Source of the DNA: CAWVSB01 sp036960375
Lineage (GTDB): Bacteria > Pseudomonadota > Gammaproteobacteria > Pseudomonadales > CAWVSB01
DNA: 64,000 nt
Direction: 5' to 3'
Assembly: GCA_036960375.1 (NCBI GenBank)
Contig: JBALVY010000004.1
Span: 62,001 to 126,000 of the forward strand
Part shown: positions 1 to 8,035 of the stretch, piece by piece
How the letters are laid out: each line of letters opens with the position of its first letter
How positions within the stretch are numbered: position 1 is the first letter of the stretch
Notes under the pieces: generated by a model
Database searches by the model: none
What the model was told of the DNA's origin: nothing
The model's input: only the letters and a program-made list of their open reading frames with translations
Translations under genes and position numbers: made by a program

Positions 1-1
1 C

Positions 2-943
2 CACCCACCGCATGATGATACTCATCCCCGAGCGCCGGAAAACCCATCCAAAGAGTGGCGTGATCAATGGGCCAGTCGTATGATAGATCTTATCGACAAT
101 TACCAACCCGATATCTTTTATTTCGATTGCGCGATACCTTTTCGCGGTGAGGATGAAGGTCAAACTGGTATGGATGTCATCGCTCACCTCTATAATACCA
201 GTATAAAAAATCACGACGGCAAGATGGAAGCCGTGATGGCAGTCAAAGAGCGCCCATGGCAGGGATTGTACGCAGATGGCGTGACTACCCTGGATTACGA
301 GCGTGGCAAGGCCAGCCATATTTTGCCAGAGCCGTGGCAAACCGATGATTCGATAGGTCCATGGGGCTATCGAGATCGCGGCGGCTGGATGGATACCCAC
401 GGCAAACTGCGGGCTGTGGAATATATGGATTCCAATATGGTGATCGATAAGTTCATCGATATTGTCAGCAAAAACGGCAATATGTTGTTGAATATTCCCA
501 TTCGAGCCGATGGCACCCTGGACGACGATACCGAGCAAGTGCTGGAAGGCATGGGTGGCTGGCTGGAAGTCAACGGCGAAGCTATTTACGGCTCTCGTCC
601 TTGGTATATGTATGGTGAAGGCCCAACCACTGAAATCGATCATCGGGCCACGCGTTCACCCTATACCCGCAAAGACATTCGCTTTACCACTAACAATGGC
701 AAGCTTTACGCCATGATTCTGGATTGGCCCGGAGCCGGTAAAAAATTCACTATTCAGAATATTACCGCTATGAATACACGTATTGGCAAGGTGACTGCGG
801 TTGATATGCTGGGCGCTGACGGCCCGCTGGTATGGGAACAATCCGGTGACGGCCTGGTCATCACGATGCCTAAAGACAAGCCCAATGATATCGCCTATAC
901 CTTGCGTATCACCATTGATGGCGGCGTCCAGCCGGGAGTCTAA
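2..943 (+). CDS. alpha-L-fucosidase, GH29 family, C-terminal part (5' truncated by window)
   Basis: The reading frame is open from position 2 to the stop at 941-943, so the gene begins before the window. The first in-frame ATG is at 80, but 26 upstream codons read in frame as normal GH29 sequence (KEWRDQWASRMIDLI), so that ATG is internal. The segment YFDCAIPF contains the Asp (GAT at 125-127) at the position of the GH29 catalytic nucleophile. Further on come the family landmarks SKNGNMLLNIPIRADG and NGEAIYGSRPW, then a C-terminal beta-sandwich. In family terms this is a retaining exo-fucosidase removing terminal L-fucose. The stop overlaps the start of the mutarotase gene by one base (TAATG), implying translational coupling. 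GH29 membership is firm; linkage specificity cannot be read from the sequence. Confidence 0.9.
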   Translation, partial: HPPHDDTHPRAPENPSKEWRDQWASRMIDLIDNYQPDIFYFDCAIPFRGEDEGQTGMDVIAHLYNTSIKNHDGKMEAVMAVKERPWQGLYADGVTTLDYERGKASHILPEPWQTDDSIGPWGYRDRGGWMDTHGKLRAVEYMDSNMVIDKFIDIVSKNGNMLLNIPIRADGTLDDDTEQVLEGMGGWLEVNGEAIYGSRPWYMYGEGPTTEIDHRATRSPYTRKDIRFTTNNGKLYAMILDWPGAGKKFTIQNITAMNTRIGKVTAVDMLGADGPLVWEQSGDGLVITMPKDKPNDIAYTLRITIDGGVQPGV

Positions 944-1293
944 TGATGACGGACAGTCGTTTTTGTATGGCGTTGGATCTCATAGATGATCCAGCGCTAA
1001 TAGGCGAATACAAACGCTATCACGCAGCAGGGCAGGCATGGCCAGAGATCACCGACAGTATTAAGAGCGCCGGTATTGTCGATATGCAGATTTATCTGCT
1101 GGGCAATCGTCTCTTTATGATGATGGATGTCGATGAATCATTTTCATTTGAGGCCAAGGACCTGGCCGATGCTAACAACGTGAAGGTGCAACAATGGGAA
1201 GCGCTTATGCTGAATTTTCAGCAGCCACTAAAGTGGGCGGAGCCGGGGCAAAAGTGGATGCCGATGGAGCTAATTTACCAATTGCCTGGCTAG
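943..1293 (+). CDS. L-rhamnose/L-fucose mutarotase family (RhaM-like, COG3254)
   Basis: This 116-residue cytoplasmic protein has no signal peptide and matches the RhaM/YiiL family: FCMALDL strand, YKRYHAAGQAWPEI helix with the conserved His (about H27), the IYLLGNRLFMMMDV strand pair and a C-terminal W-x-x-M-x-x-FQ stretch. Family members interconvert alpha and beta anomers of 6-deoxyhexoses. Next to fucosidases and a fucose permease, L-fucose is the likely substrate (inference). It starts within the stop codon of the preceding GH29 gene (TAATG). A second, unrelated mutarotase (GalM fold) lies at 36668, so the locus has two sugar anomerases. Confidence 0.85.
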   Translation: MMTDSRFCMALDLIDDPALIGEYKRYHAAGQAWPEITDSIKSAGIVDMQIYLLGNRLFMMMDVDESFSFEAKDLADANNVKVQQWEALMLNFQQPLKWAEPGQKWMPMELIYQLPG

Positions 1294-1375
1294 CGCCTTG
1301 GTGTACAAAAACCCTTGATCAAAATAATCTGGAAACATCATCAAAAAACTTCGCGATGTTTTACTAGCAATAGCG

Positions 1376-3199
1376 GTGATTGTGCAGTTAGGCTGTGGCG
1401 CAGCTGAGTCGCCTGCGGATATTTTTACGTCCGCCACAGTCTCGTCGAGCGAGACATCGGATAGGGCTATTCAGGACTGGCAGGATATGCGTTTTGGATT
1501 GTTTATCCACTGGGGAGTGTATTCCCTTCCGGCAGGCGTTTGGCAGGGCCAACAGATTGAAAAGCTGGGAGAACAAATTCAGCGTCATGCGGATATCAGC
1601 ATGGCCGACTACGAGAAGCTTGCGCGCCAATTTAATCCGGTCAATTTCGACGCCGATGAGATAGTACAGCTTGCCAAGCGGGCAGGCATGCGTTATATCG
1701 TCCTTACGGCCAAGCATCATGATGGTTTTGCCATGTTTGATTCGGCCCATACCGATTTTGATATTGTGGATTTTACTCAGTATAAAAGGGATATCCTCAA
1801 GCAGTTAGCCGATGCCTGCGCCCGCCACGGTTTGAAGCTGGGTATCTATTATTCCACTCCGGATTGGCATTTCAATGGACCTGAACCGGAACGCAACCCT
1901 CAAGATGGCAAGATGTCAGTATTTGCTGAAGTATCAAAAGCCAACGAAGATTACCAGGTTGCCCAGTTAGAAGAGCTATTAAGTAATTACGGCGATATTG
2001 CGCAAGTATTCTTTGACATGGGTGAGCCCAGCGAAGCCCAGAGTAAGCGCTTTCGCGATACGGTAAAGGGCCTGCAGCCCAATACACTTATTAACGGCCG
2101 CATAATGAACAACCAGGGCGATTTCCTGACAATGCAGGACAATCATGTGCCCGATGTGCCTATCAGCGAGTTTCCCTGGGAGAGCCCCGGAACCTTCTAC
2201 CATACCTGGGGTTATAAATCCTGGGTCAAGGGTGACCCGCTGCCGCAGCAAGTTCGAACTCAGGTTCGCAAGCTGTCATCCATCAGTAGTATGGGTGGAA
2301 ATTTCCTTCTCAATATCGGCCCGAAGAGCGATGGCAGCGTGGTAGCGTATGAGCGGGATGTTCTGGAAGGCGTTGGACAGTGGGTTGATGTTCACCGTGA
2401 GGCCATATTTGGTACAGGATTAAATCCTTTCAACAGACTAGCGTGGGGGCAAGCCTCTACTGCTGCCCACAAGCTGTATCTACATATTTATCAATGGCCC
2501 AAAGATGATCAATTATTGGTTCCTGGTCTGCAAAGCACTGTGACCAAAGCCTATGCGCTTTCCGCGAGAGAACAGGCACTATCTACCCGTAGCGATGGCA
2601 CCAATCTGCAAGTCGATCTTTCCGCTCTGCATCAAGACCCCAGCCTGACGATTGTCGTATTGGAGTATGAAGGTGATCTGTCGATTGTGCCGGTACATAG
2701 TGCGCCCAATGAGAAGGGTGAACTGGTATTAAAGGGAGAATTGGCGACCCGCCATGGCAAGTATGGACGGCAAAGTTACCGCGCCATGTTAAAGGATTTT
2801 TATCGCAGCTGGTATATTGCTATACCGGAGCCTGGCGACTATAAAGCCGAGATTATTTACAAAATGCGCTACGATCAAAAACGATTTGTACTCCAGGCCG
2901 AAAGCGATAGTGTGCAATTTAATCTGCAAGGTAATGGCGCGCGAAAAGCGGCCGCCAACAGTGTTGATGGCAATGAGAGAATAGCCGTCTCCAGGGCCGT
3001 TGGTGGCAGTCTACGTCAGGCAGAAGTGGGAGTTGTTCACTTTGATCACGCTGGTATTCAACAAGTTTACCTTCGCCCGGGCCAGAACTTTGAGTTATTG
3101 GCGCGAAGCCGGGATTTCAACCAACAAGATCAGAAATATCGCGCGATGAATATTGATATCGAGGCTATCCGGCTGTTACCAATCGCCAACGACGAGTAA
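1376..3199 (+). CDS. alpha-L-fucosidase, GH29, putative lipoprotein with unclear start
   Basis: The 607-residue frame from GTG 1376 contains a full GH29 barrel: DMRFGLFIHWGVYS near the N-terminus, AKHHDGFAMFDS, nucleophile Asp in VFFDMG (about D214) and MGGNFLLNIGPKSDG. Residues about 440-600 form an extra beta-sandwich, possibly carbohydrate binding. The GTG start falls inside a lipoprotein signal. In-frame codons upstream, from the TAA at 1325, read IIKKLRDVLLAIAVIVQLGC with the lipobox Cys at 1394-1396. They contain no ATG, GTG or TTG before 1376. Translation may begin at ATC 1337 or 1340, or the original start has been lost. The product is probably periplasmic or outer-membrane anchored. 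Function is firm, start is not. Confidence 0.88.
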   Translation: MIVQLGCGAAESPADIFTSATVSSSETSDRAIQDWQDMRFGLFIHWGVYSLPAGVWQGQQIEKLGEQIQRHADISMADYEKLARQFNPVNFDADEIVQLAKRAGMRYIVLTAKHHDGFAMFDSAHTDFDIVDFTQYKRDILKQLADACARHGLKLGIYYSTPDWHFNGPEPERNPQDGKMSVFAEVSKANEDYQVAQLEELLSNYGDIAQVFFDMGEPSEAQSKRFRDTVKGLQPNTLINGRIMNNQGDFLTMQDNHVPDVPISEFPWESPGTFYHTWGYKSWVKGDPLPQQVRTQVRKLSSISSMGGNFLLNIGPKSDGSVVAYERDVLEGVGQWVDVHREAIFGTGLNPFNRLAWGQASTAAHKLYLHIYQWPKDDQLLVPGLQSTVTKAYALSAREQALSTRSDGTNLQVDLSALHQDPSLTIVVLEYEGDLSIVPVHSAPNEKGELVLKGELATRHGKYGRQSYRAMLKDFYRSWYIAIPEPGDYKAEIIYKMRYDQKRFVLQAESDSVQFNLQGNGARKAAANSVDGNERIAVSRAVGGSLRQAEVGVVHFDHAGIQQVYLRPGQNFELLARSRDFNQQDQKYRAMNIDIEAIRLLPIANDE

Positions 3200-3212
3200 T
3201 AGTTATCGCCTA

Positions 3213-3242
3213 TTGACTTTTATATAGAAAGTACACAATAAT
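3213..3242 (+). promoter_or_regulatory. possible promoter of the fucose permease gene
   Basis: TTGACT at 3213-3218 and AATAAT at 3237-3242 are separated by 18 bases and lie about 75 bases before the permease start. The intervening sequence contains GTACACAATAATAC, a GTA...TAC arrangement loosely similar to the AT-rich motif seen upstream of other genes of the locus. This is pattern recognition only. Confidence 0.35.
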
Positions 3243-3317
3243 ACGAATCAAACCTAAGTCCCGGTTTCAGGGTGGCACCTGATTTTACCAACTATAAATT
3301 TAATAAGGGTAGACGCT

Positions 3318-4667
3318 ATGAGCACCATCGATACAACGGCAGACCAGGCGGTCGTGACCGAAAGCAAAACCGAGCTGGTTCCGAAAGAACTACTGGCGTC
3401 ATTTGTATTAATCACCTGTTGTTTTGCCCTGTGGGGTTTTGCCAACGATATTACCAATCCCATGGTGGCAGCGTTCCAGAAGATTTTCCTTACCGGCGCG
3501 ACGGAAGCGACCTGGATACAGGTTGCCTTTTATGGCGGATACGGTGTGATGGCCTTTCCCGCTGCGCTGTTTATTCGCAAATACTCATATAAAGCAGGCA
3601 TTATGGTTGGCTTGGGTTTATATGCGCTAGGTGGGTTTCTATTTATTCCCGCCAGTAATATGGGTGAGTTTTTTCCTTTTCTGTTTGCCTACTTTGTAAT
3701 TACCTGCGGTCTTTCTTTTCTCGAGACCACGGCCAATCCGTATATCTTGTCGATGGGCCCTGAGGAAACAGCAACTCGCAGGCTTAACCTTGCGCAGGCC
3801 TTTAACCCGATAGGCTCCCTGATTGGTATGTTCACCGCATCGCAATTAATTTTAGCGAAGTTGGATCCGCGTACCCAGGACGTACGGGAAATGTTACCGG
3901 CAGAGGAATTTGAAGCGCTCAAATCTGCGGACCTCAGCATTGTCGCAAGCCCTTATATTGCCATTGGGCTGGTGATTACGCTGATGTTTGTGGTCATCGC
4001 ACTGAAGAAAATGCCCAACGCGAAAGCCAGCGAGACAGATGACCTGAGTCTGAAAGCAATATTTGGCCGCCTGTTCCACTCTACAAAATACATTGAAGGT
4101 GTGATTGCCCAAATGTTTTATGTGGGTGCACAGATTATGTGTTGGACCTTTATTATTCATTACGGTACCGAAGTGTTTATGGGCCAAGGGATGGCAGAGC
4201 GCGATGCTCAGGTGCTGTCGCAGCAGTATAATATTGCCGCCATGGTGCTGTTTTGCGTAAGTCGTTTTGTATGCACCTTTATGCTTAAGTATGTATCACC
4301 GGGCGCCTTGTTGATGTATCTCGCTGCTGGTGGCATGGTTCTGGCTGCAGGAACTATCTTTATTGGCGGTATGTTCGGTTTGTATTGCCTGGTAGCTATA
4401 TCAGGCTGTATGTCGCTGATGTTTCCCACTATTTATGGTATCGCCCTGAAGGGTATCAAAGGTGATGACGCCAAGATTGCGGCATCAGGCCTGATCATGG
4501 CTATTGTAGGCGGTACCTTCTTGCCTATGTTGCAAGCGGGTGTCATTGATGGCTGGTCAATGGGCTTTTTGTCCGGCCCGCAGGCGTCGTTTGCCTTGCC
4601 GCTGGCGTGTTTTATCTTTATTGCCATCTACGGTTATCGCACAGTGAATGTTCATGGTATCAAGTAA
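3318..4667 (+). CDS. fucP: L-fucose:H+ symporter, FucP type (MFS)
   Basis: This 449-residue inner-membrane protein has 12 predicted helices and FucP-subfamily landmarks: ALWGFANDITNPMVAAFQ near the N-terminus and LSFLETTANPYILSMGP in helix 4. The acidic residues D44 and E136 match the positions of the proton/sugar-coupling D46 and E135 of E. coli FucP (established for that protein). It should import free L-fucose, or a related 6-deoxy-L-sugar or L-galactose, released by the neighbouring periplasmic enzymes. It lies 118 bases after the GH29 gene with its own possible promoter and is followed by a clear terminator, so it may be a separate unit. Confidence 0.9.
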   Translation: MSTIDTTADQAVVTESKTELVPKELLASFVLITCCFALWGFANDITNPMVAAFQKIFLTGATEATWIQVAFYGGYGVMAFPAALFIRKYSYKAGIMVGLGLYALGGFLFIPASNMGEFFPFLFAYFVITCGLSFLETTANPYILSMGPEETATRRLNLAQAFNPIGSLIGMFTASQLILAKLDPRTQDVREMLPAEEFEALKSADLSIVASPYIAIGLVITLMFVVIALKKMPNAKASETDDLSLKAIFGRLFHSTKYIEGVIAQMFYVGAQIMCWTFIIHYGTEVFMGQGMAERDAQVLSQQYNIAAMVLFCVSRFVCTFMLKYVSPGALLMYLAAGGMVLAAGTIFIGGMFGLYCLVAISGCMSLMFPTIYGIALKGIKGDDAKIAASGLIMAIVGGTFLPMLQAGVIDGWSMGFLSGPQASFALPLACFIFIAIYGYRTVNVHGIK

Positions 4668-4689
4668 CCTCATCATAGTATGAGCAACA

Positions 4690-4717
4690 GGGCGTCCCTT
4701 CGGGCCGCCCTTTTTTT
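4690..4717 (+). terminator. Rho-independent terminator after the fucose permease gene
   Basis: A GC-rich hairpin (GGGCG paired with CGCCC, then CCC with GGG around a TTC loop, one internal mismatch) at 4690-4710 is followed directly by seven T residues at 4711-4717. It begins 23 bases after the permease stop and separates that gene from the sulfatase cluster. Confidence 0.85.
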
Positions 4718-4765
4718 CCGGCAGCAAGCCCTACTAAGTATTTACCCATTGGCGGAGTAGAGAAC

Positions 4766-6259
4766 ATGTTTTTTGATAAAAAATTGAGTTTACCGAAGTG
4801 GGTGTGGATAGTGATTTTGGTGAGTTTGGTGGCGCTACCAACATCAGCGGCAGATCAGCGTACCAATATAATCCTGATCATGGCCGACGATGTCAGTCCG
4901 GATATTTATGGCGTATATGGTCAACCGGCCGCTGCAAAAACGCCTAATGTCGATAGATTGGCTAGTCAGGGCGTCACATTTAAAACAGCCTGGGCTACCG
5001 CTATGTGCGGATCGTCCCGGGTCGAAATTATGACCGGTCGTTATGCAAATACTACCGGGGTTTACCACAATCGTATCTGGATCGGTGATTCCGGAGGTAA
5101 TGTGTATACGGATAACATAGGCTTTTCGAAGATACTTCATGAGGCAGGATATGCGACCGCGATTACCGGTAAATGGCATGCGGGTGTACAGCAGCCTTAC
5201 GAAGATGTTCTGGCCTTTGAAGAATATGCGCTATGGGAAAACCTAAAAGAGATCGCCAAACTGCCGGGCTCACCAAAATTTACTGGTCTGCTCGAGGATG
5301 AGACAACGACGTCCCGCTATTGGCATCCTGCTTATGTTGTTAATGGACAATTACTGGATACCCAGCCGGAAGATTTTAGTCTGGATATAGAAGCAGAGTT
5401 TATTAAAGATTTTATGTCGCGCAGTGTCGCTGCAGGTAAACCGTTCCTGGCCTATTGGCCCACTGTGGCTCCCCACGGCACACGTACCGGTCAACCCACA
5501 AACCCGCTTCGTGGAGAACCCGGCGTTCTGGGTGACTCGCCAACATCTGAAGAGAACGAGGCACGCTTTAGATCACTGAACGAATACCTCGACCTTAAGA
5601 TTGGAGAAGTAATGGCCAAGGTTGATGAGCTGGGTATAGCCGATAATACCGTGATTATTTTTGTGTCCGACAACGGCACGGCGGTGACAGCAAAAACGCG
5701 TGGTGTAGAACGGGGTCCCCATGTGGTGTTTGTCGCTGCCGGTAAAGGTATCAAAAACCTGGGCATAACGGATGAGTTGACGGATTTTTCCGATATCGCA
5801 CCAACATTGATCGAGATAGCCGGCGCAGAAAACTCAATTCCCCAGGCTACTGAATTTGATGGCAAGAGTCTGATGCCTTTCCTGTCTGGGCAAACCGAGA
5901 GTCACAGAGAGTGGATCTATGCCTATATAGCCGGCTCACAATTGTTGAGAACCAAGGATTATATGCTGGAGGTAGTTAACCCTGTTTTGGGAACGCCAAA
6001 GGGTCGTTTTTACCACACCGGCAATAACCGTTTTGGTCATGGCTATGTACTAGTGGGTGACCAGCAAGAACACCAGGCGGCGCGGCAGCGGTTTGATGAA
6101 ATTCTGGCACAGTATTCTCCGCTTACCCGCGACCATGAATTCTTCAAGAGCAAAAAAGGTAAAAAGTTTTTGGCCGAATACGAACAGCCCAAATCGCGGG
6201 AGAAACATTTGTATAGTCATAAGGACTACGATTTTTACGACCAGACTTATGTGGAATAA
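4766..6259 (+). CDS. secreted type I sulfatase with variant CGSSR active-site motif
   Basis: The 497-residue protein has an N-terminal Sec signal (VWIVILVSLVALPTSAA) and the alkaline-phosphatase/sulfatase fold: NIILIMADD metal site near residue 35, GKWHAG and FVSDNGTAV. The formylglycine position is C81 (TGC 5006-5008) but the motif reads C-G-S-S-R, not C-x-P/A-S-R; the +2 residue is Ser. Sulfatases of this family hydrolyse sulfate esters after Cys is oxidised to formylglycine. The natural substrate is probably a sulfated fuco-oligosaccharide, by context only. It starts a run of three sulfatases; the next gene follows after 12 bases. A GGAG ribosome site precedes ATG 4766. Confidence 0.88.
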   Translation: MFFDKKLSLPKWVWIVILVSLVALPTSAADQRTNIILIMADDVSPDIYGVYGQPAAAKTPNVDRLASQGVTFKTAWATAMCGSSRVEIMTGRYANTTGVYHNRIWIGDSGGNVYTDNIGFSKILHEAGYATAITGKWHAGVQQPYEDVLAFEEYALWENLKEIAKLPGSPKFTGLLEDETTTSRYWHPAYVVNGQLLDTQPEDFSLDIEAEFIKDFMSRSVAAGKPFLAYWPTVAPHGTRTGQPTNPLRGEPGVLGDSPTSEENEARFRSLNEYLDLKIGEVMAKVDELGIADNTVIIFVSDNGTAVTAKTRGVERGPHVVFVAAGKGIKNLGITDELTDFSDIAPTLIEIAGAENSIPQATEFDGKSLMPFLSGQTESHREWIYAYIAGSQLLRTKDYMLEVVNPVLGTPKGRFYHTGNNRFGHGYVLVGDQQEHQAARQRFDEILAQYSPLTRDHEFFKSKKGKKFLAEYEQPKSREKHLYSHKDYDFYDQTYVE

Positions 6260-6271
6260 GGCTTAAAGATA

Positions 6272-7969
6272 ATGACATTCAGATTTTGGCTGTTGGCGCT
6301 GTTATTTTTGTCGTCCTGGGTGGCAGCCGGCCAGCCTAACGTCATCCTGATAATGACTGATGATCAGGGTTACGGCGATATTTCTGCTCATGGTAATAGC
6401 ATGATCAATACCCCCCAGATTGATCGGCTGCATAGTGAGTCAGTGCGTCTGACTAATTACCATGTTGATCCAACCTGCGCGCCGACCCGGGCGGCGCTGA
6501 TGACTGGCCGCTACTCAAGCCGCACCGGAGTTTGGCACACGGTGATGGGCCGTGAACTCATGGACCCGTCGGAAACCACCGTGGCGGAGGTATTCAAAAA
6601 CAACGGATATCGTACGGCTATGGTGGGCAAATGGCATCTGGGTGATAACTATCCTCTATTACCAGAAGATCGCGGCTTCGATTACGTATTGCGCCATGGA
6701 GCAGGTGGCGTCAGCCAGGTTCCCGATGCATGGGGTAACGATTATTTTGATGATCGTTACTGGGAGCAGGGAAAATTAAAACCGTTTCAGGGTTATGTTA
6801 CGGATGTCTTTTTCGATCATGCCATGGAATTTATTGAGGCTGAGTCTCAGTCGCCATTTTTTCTCTATCTATCGACTAACGCACCGCACGGTCCATTTAA
6901 CGTCGCCGATAGCTATGCCGAGCCATATCGCAAAGCCGGGGTGCCCGAGCCGATGGCGCCTTTTTACGGCATGATCACCAACATCGACGATAATCTGGGC
7001 CGCCTCCGCGATAAGCTTACCGAACTAGGCATTGCTGAAAATACCATTCTGATTTTTACCACCGATAATGGTACTTCGGCGGGCGTAAAGCAGAAGAAAA
7101 AGCCGGGCCAGTGGTCGGGTTACGATGGCGGTATGCGGGGCAAAAAGAATTCCGAGTACGACGGCGGGCACCGCGTGCCTTTTTTCCTGCATTGGCCGGA
7201 TGGAAACTTTTCCCAGGGCCGTGATGTAAAAACGCTGTCCGCCCATATCGATGTGCTGCCCACACTGGCGGAATTGGCCGGCCTACAGGCGAATACAAAT
7301 AAACCGATAGATGGTAGCTCTCTTGTTCAATCAATGCGCGGCCAGAACGATCTTGAGCGGACTTTGTTTGTCCATTCTCAGCGTATTAACACGCCAGAAA
7401 AATGGCGCAAGTCTGCTGTTATGACACCCCGTTGGCGCCTGATCAATGGCACTGAGCTTTACGATATGCTGGAAGATCCCCGTCAACAAGATGACCTGGC
7501 GAAAACACATCCCGCGAGGGTGCAGCAGTTGAGAGAGCAATATGATGGATGGTGGCAAAGTCTTGAGCCTTCTTTCTCTCTGGACTATCACATTTTGGTA
7601 GGTGTTGTACCCGGTCAGGAGTCTCGAATTACCTCCCACGATTGGCAAGCAAGCGGCGGTCCCTGGAACCAGGCTCAGGTATTGGAAAACGTGTTCAATA
7701 ACGGTCCTTGGGCTATTGAGGTATTCGAACCAGGGCGTTACCGCATCGAACTTTATCAACGCGACCGTGATGCGGCCTGGCCTCTGTCGGCTGTGACAGC
7801 GGAGATAAAAATTGCGGATACTCGATTGCGCGAGAAGATCGAACCCGGAGCAACTTCCGTAACTTTTGACGTAACCCTGACCAAGGGAAAAGCGCAACTG
7901 CAGACGTGGTTGCATGACGCCGATAATAAATCCCGAGGGGCCTTTTATGTGTATGTTACACGCGAGTAG
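6272..7969 (+). CDS. secreted type I sulfatase (CAPTR) with C-terminal beta-sandwich
   Basis: The 565-residue protein has a short signal peptide ending near SWVAAG, then NVILIMTDDQGYGD (metal site). The formylglycine motif is C-A-P-T-R with C69 at TGC 6476-6478. MVGKWHLGD (substrate sulfate Lys/His) and FTTDNGTSAG complete the catalytic domain. From about residue 430 a further ~130-residue beta-rich domain follows (FEPGRYRIELYQRD, GAFYVYVTRE), seen in many marine arylsulfatases. It is probably periplasmic and cleaves sulfate from algal oligosaccharides. It is co-transcribed with the sulfatase 12 bases upstream and likely with the one 66 bases downstream. The exact S1 subfamily was not assigned. 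Confidence 0.9.
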   Translation: MTFRFWLLALLFLSSWVAAGQPNVILIMTDDQGYGDISAHGNSMINTPQIDRLHSESVRLTNYHVDPTCAPTRAALMTGRYSSRTGVWHTVMGRELMDPSETTVAEVFKNNGYRTAMVGKWHLGDNYPLLPEDRGFDYVLRHGAGGVSQVPDAWGNDYFDDRYWEQGKLKPFQGYVTDVFFDHAMEFIEAESQSPFFLYLSTNAPHGPFNVADSYAEPYRKAGVPEPMAPFYGMITNIDDNLGRLRDKLTELGIAENTILIFTTDNGTSAGVKQKKKPGQWSGYDGGMRGKKNSEYDGGHRVPFFLHWPDGNFSQGRDVKTLSAHIDVLPTLAELAGLQANTNKPIDGSSLVQSMRGQNDLERTLFVHSQRINTPEKWRKSAVMTPRWRLINGTELYDMLEDPRQQDDLAKTHPARVQQLREQYDGWWQSLEPSFSLDYHILVGVVPGQESRITSHDWQASGGPWNQAQVLENVFNNGPWAIEVFEPGRYRIELYQRDRDAAWPLSAVTAEIKIADTRLREKIEPGATSVTFDVTLTKGKAQLQTWLHDADNKSRGAFYVYVTRE

Positions 7970-8035
7970 GCGAAGGTTCCCGCTCTAGAGGAAGGAATTC
8001 AGCAATGAATTCAGCTGATGAAATAAATCAGAGGC

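Noticed and set aside
7331..7915. 194-codon minus-strand frame
   Set aside because: Shadow of the sulfatase at 6272, covering its C-terminal domain; no independent evidence.
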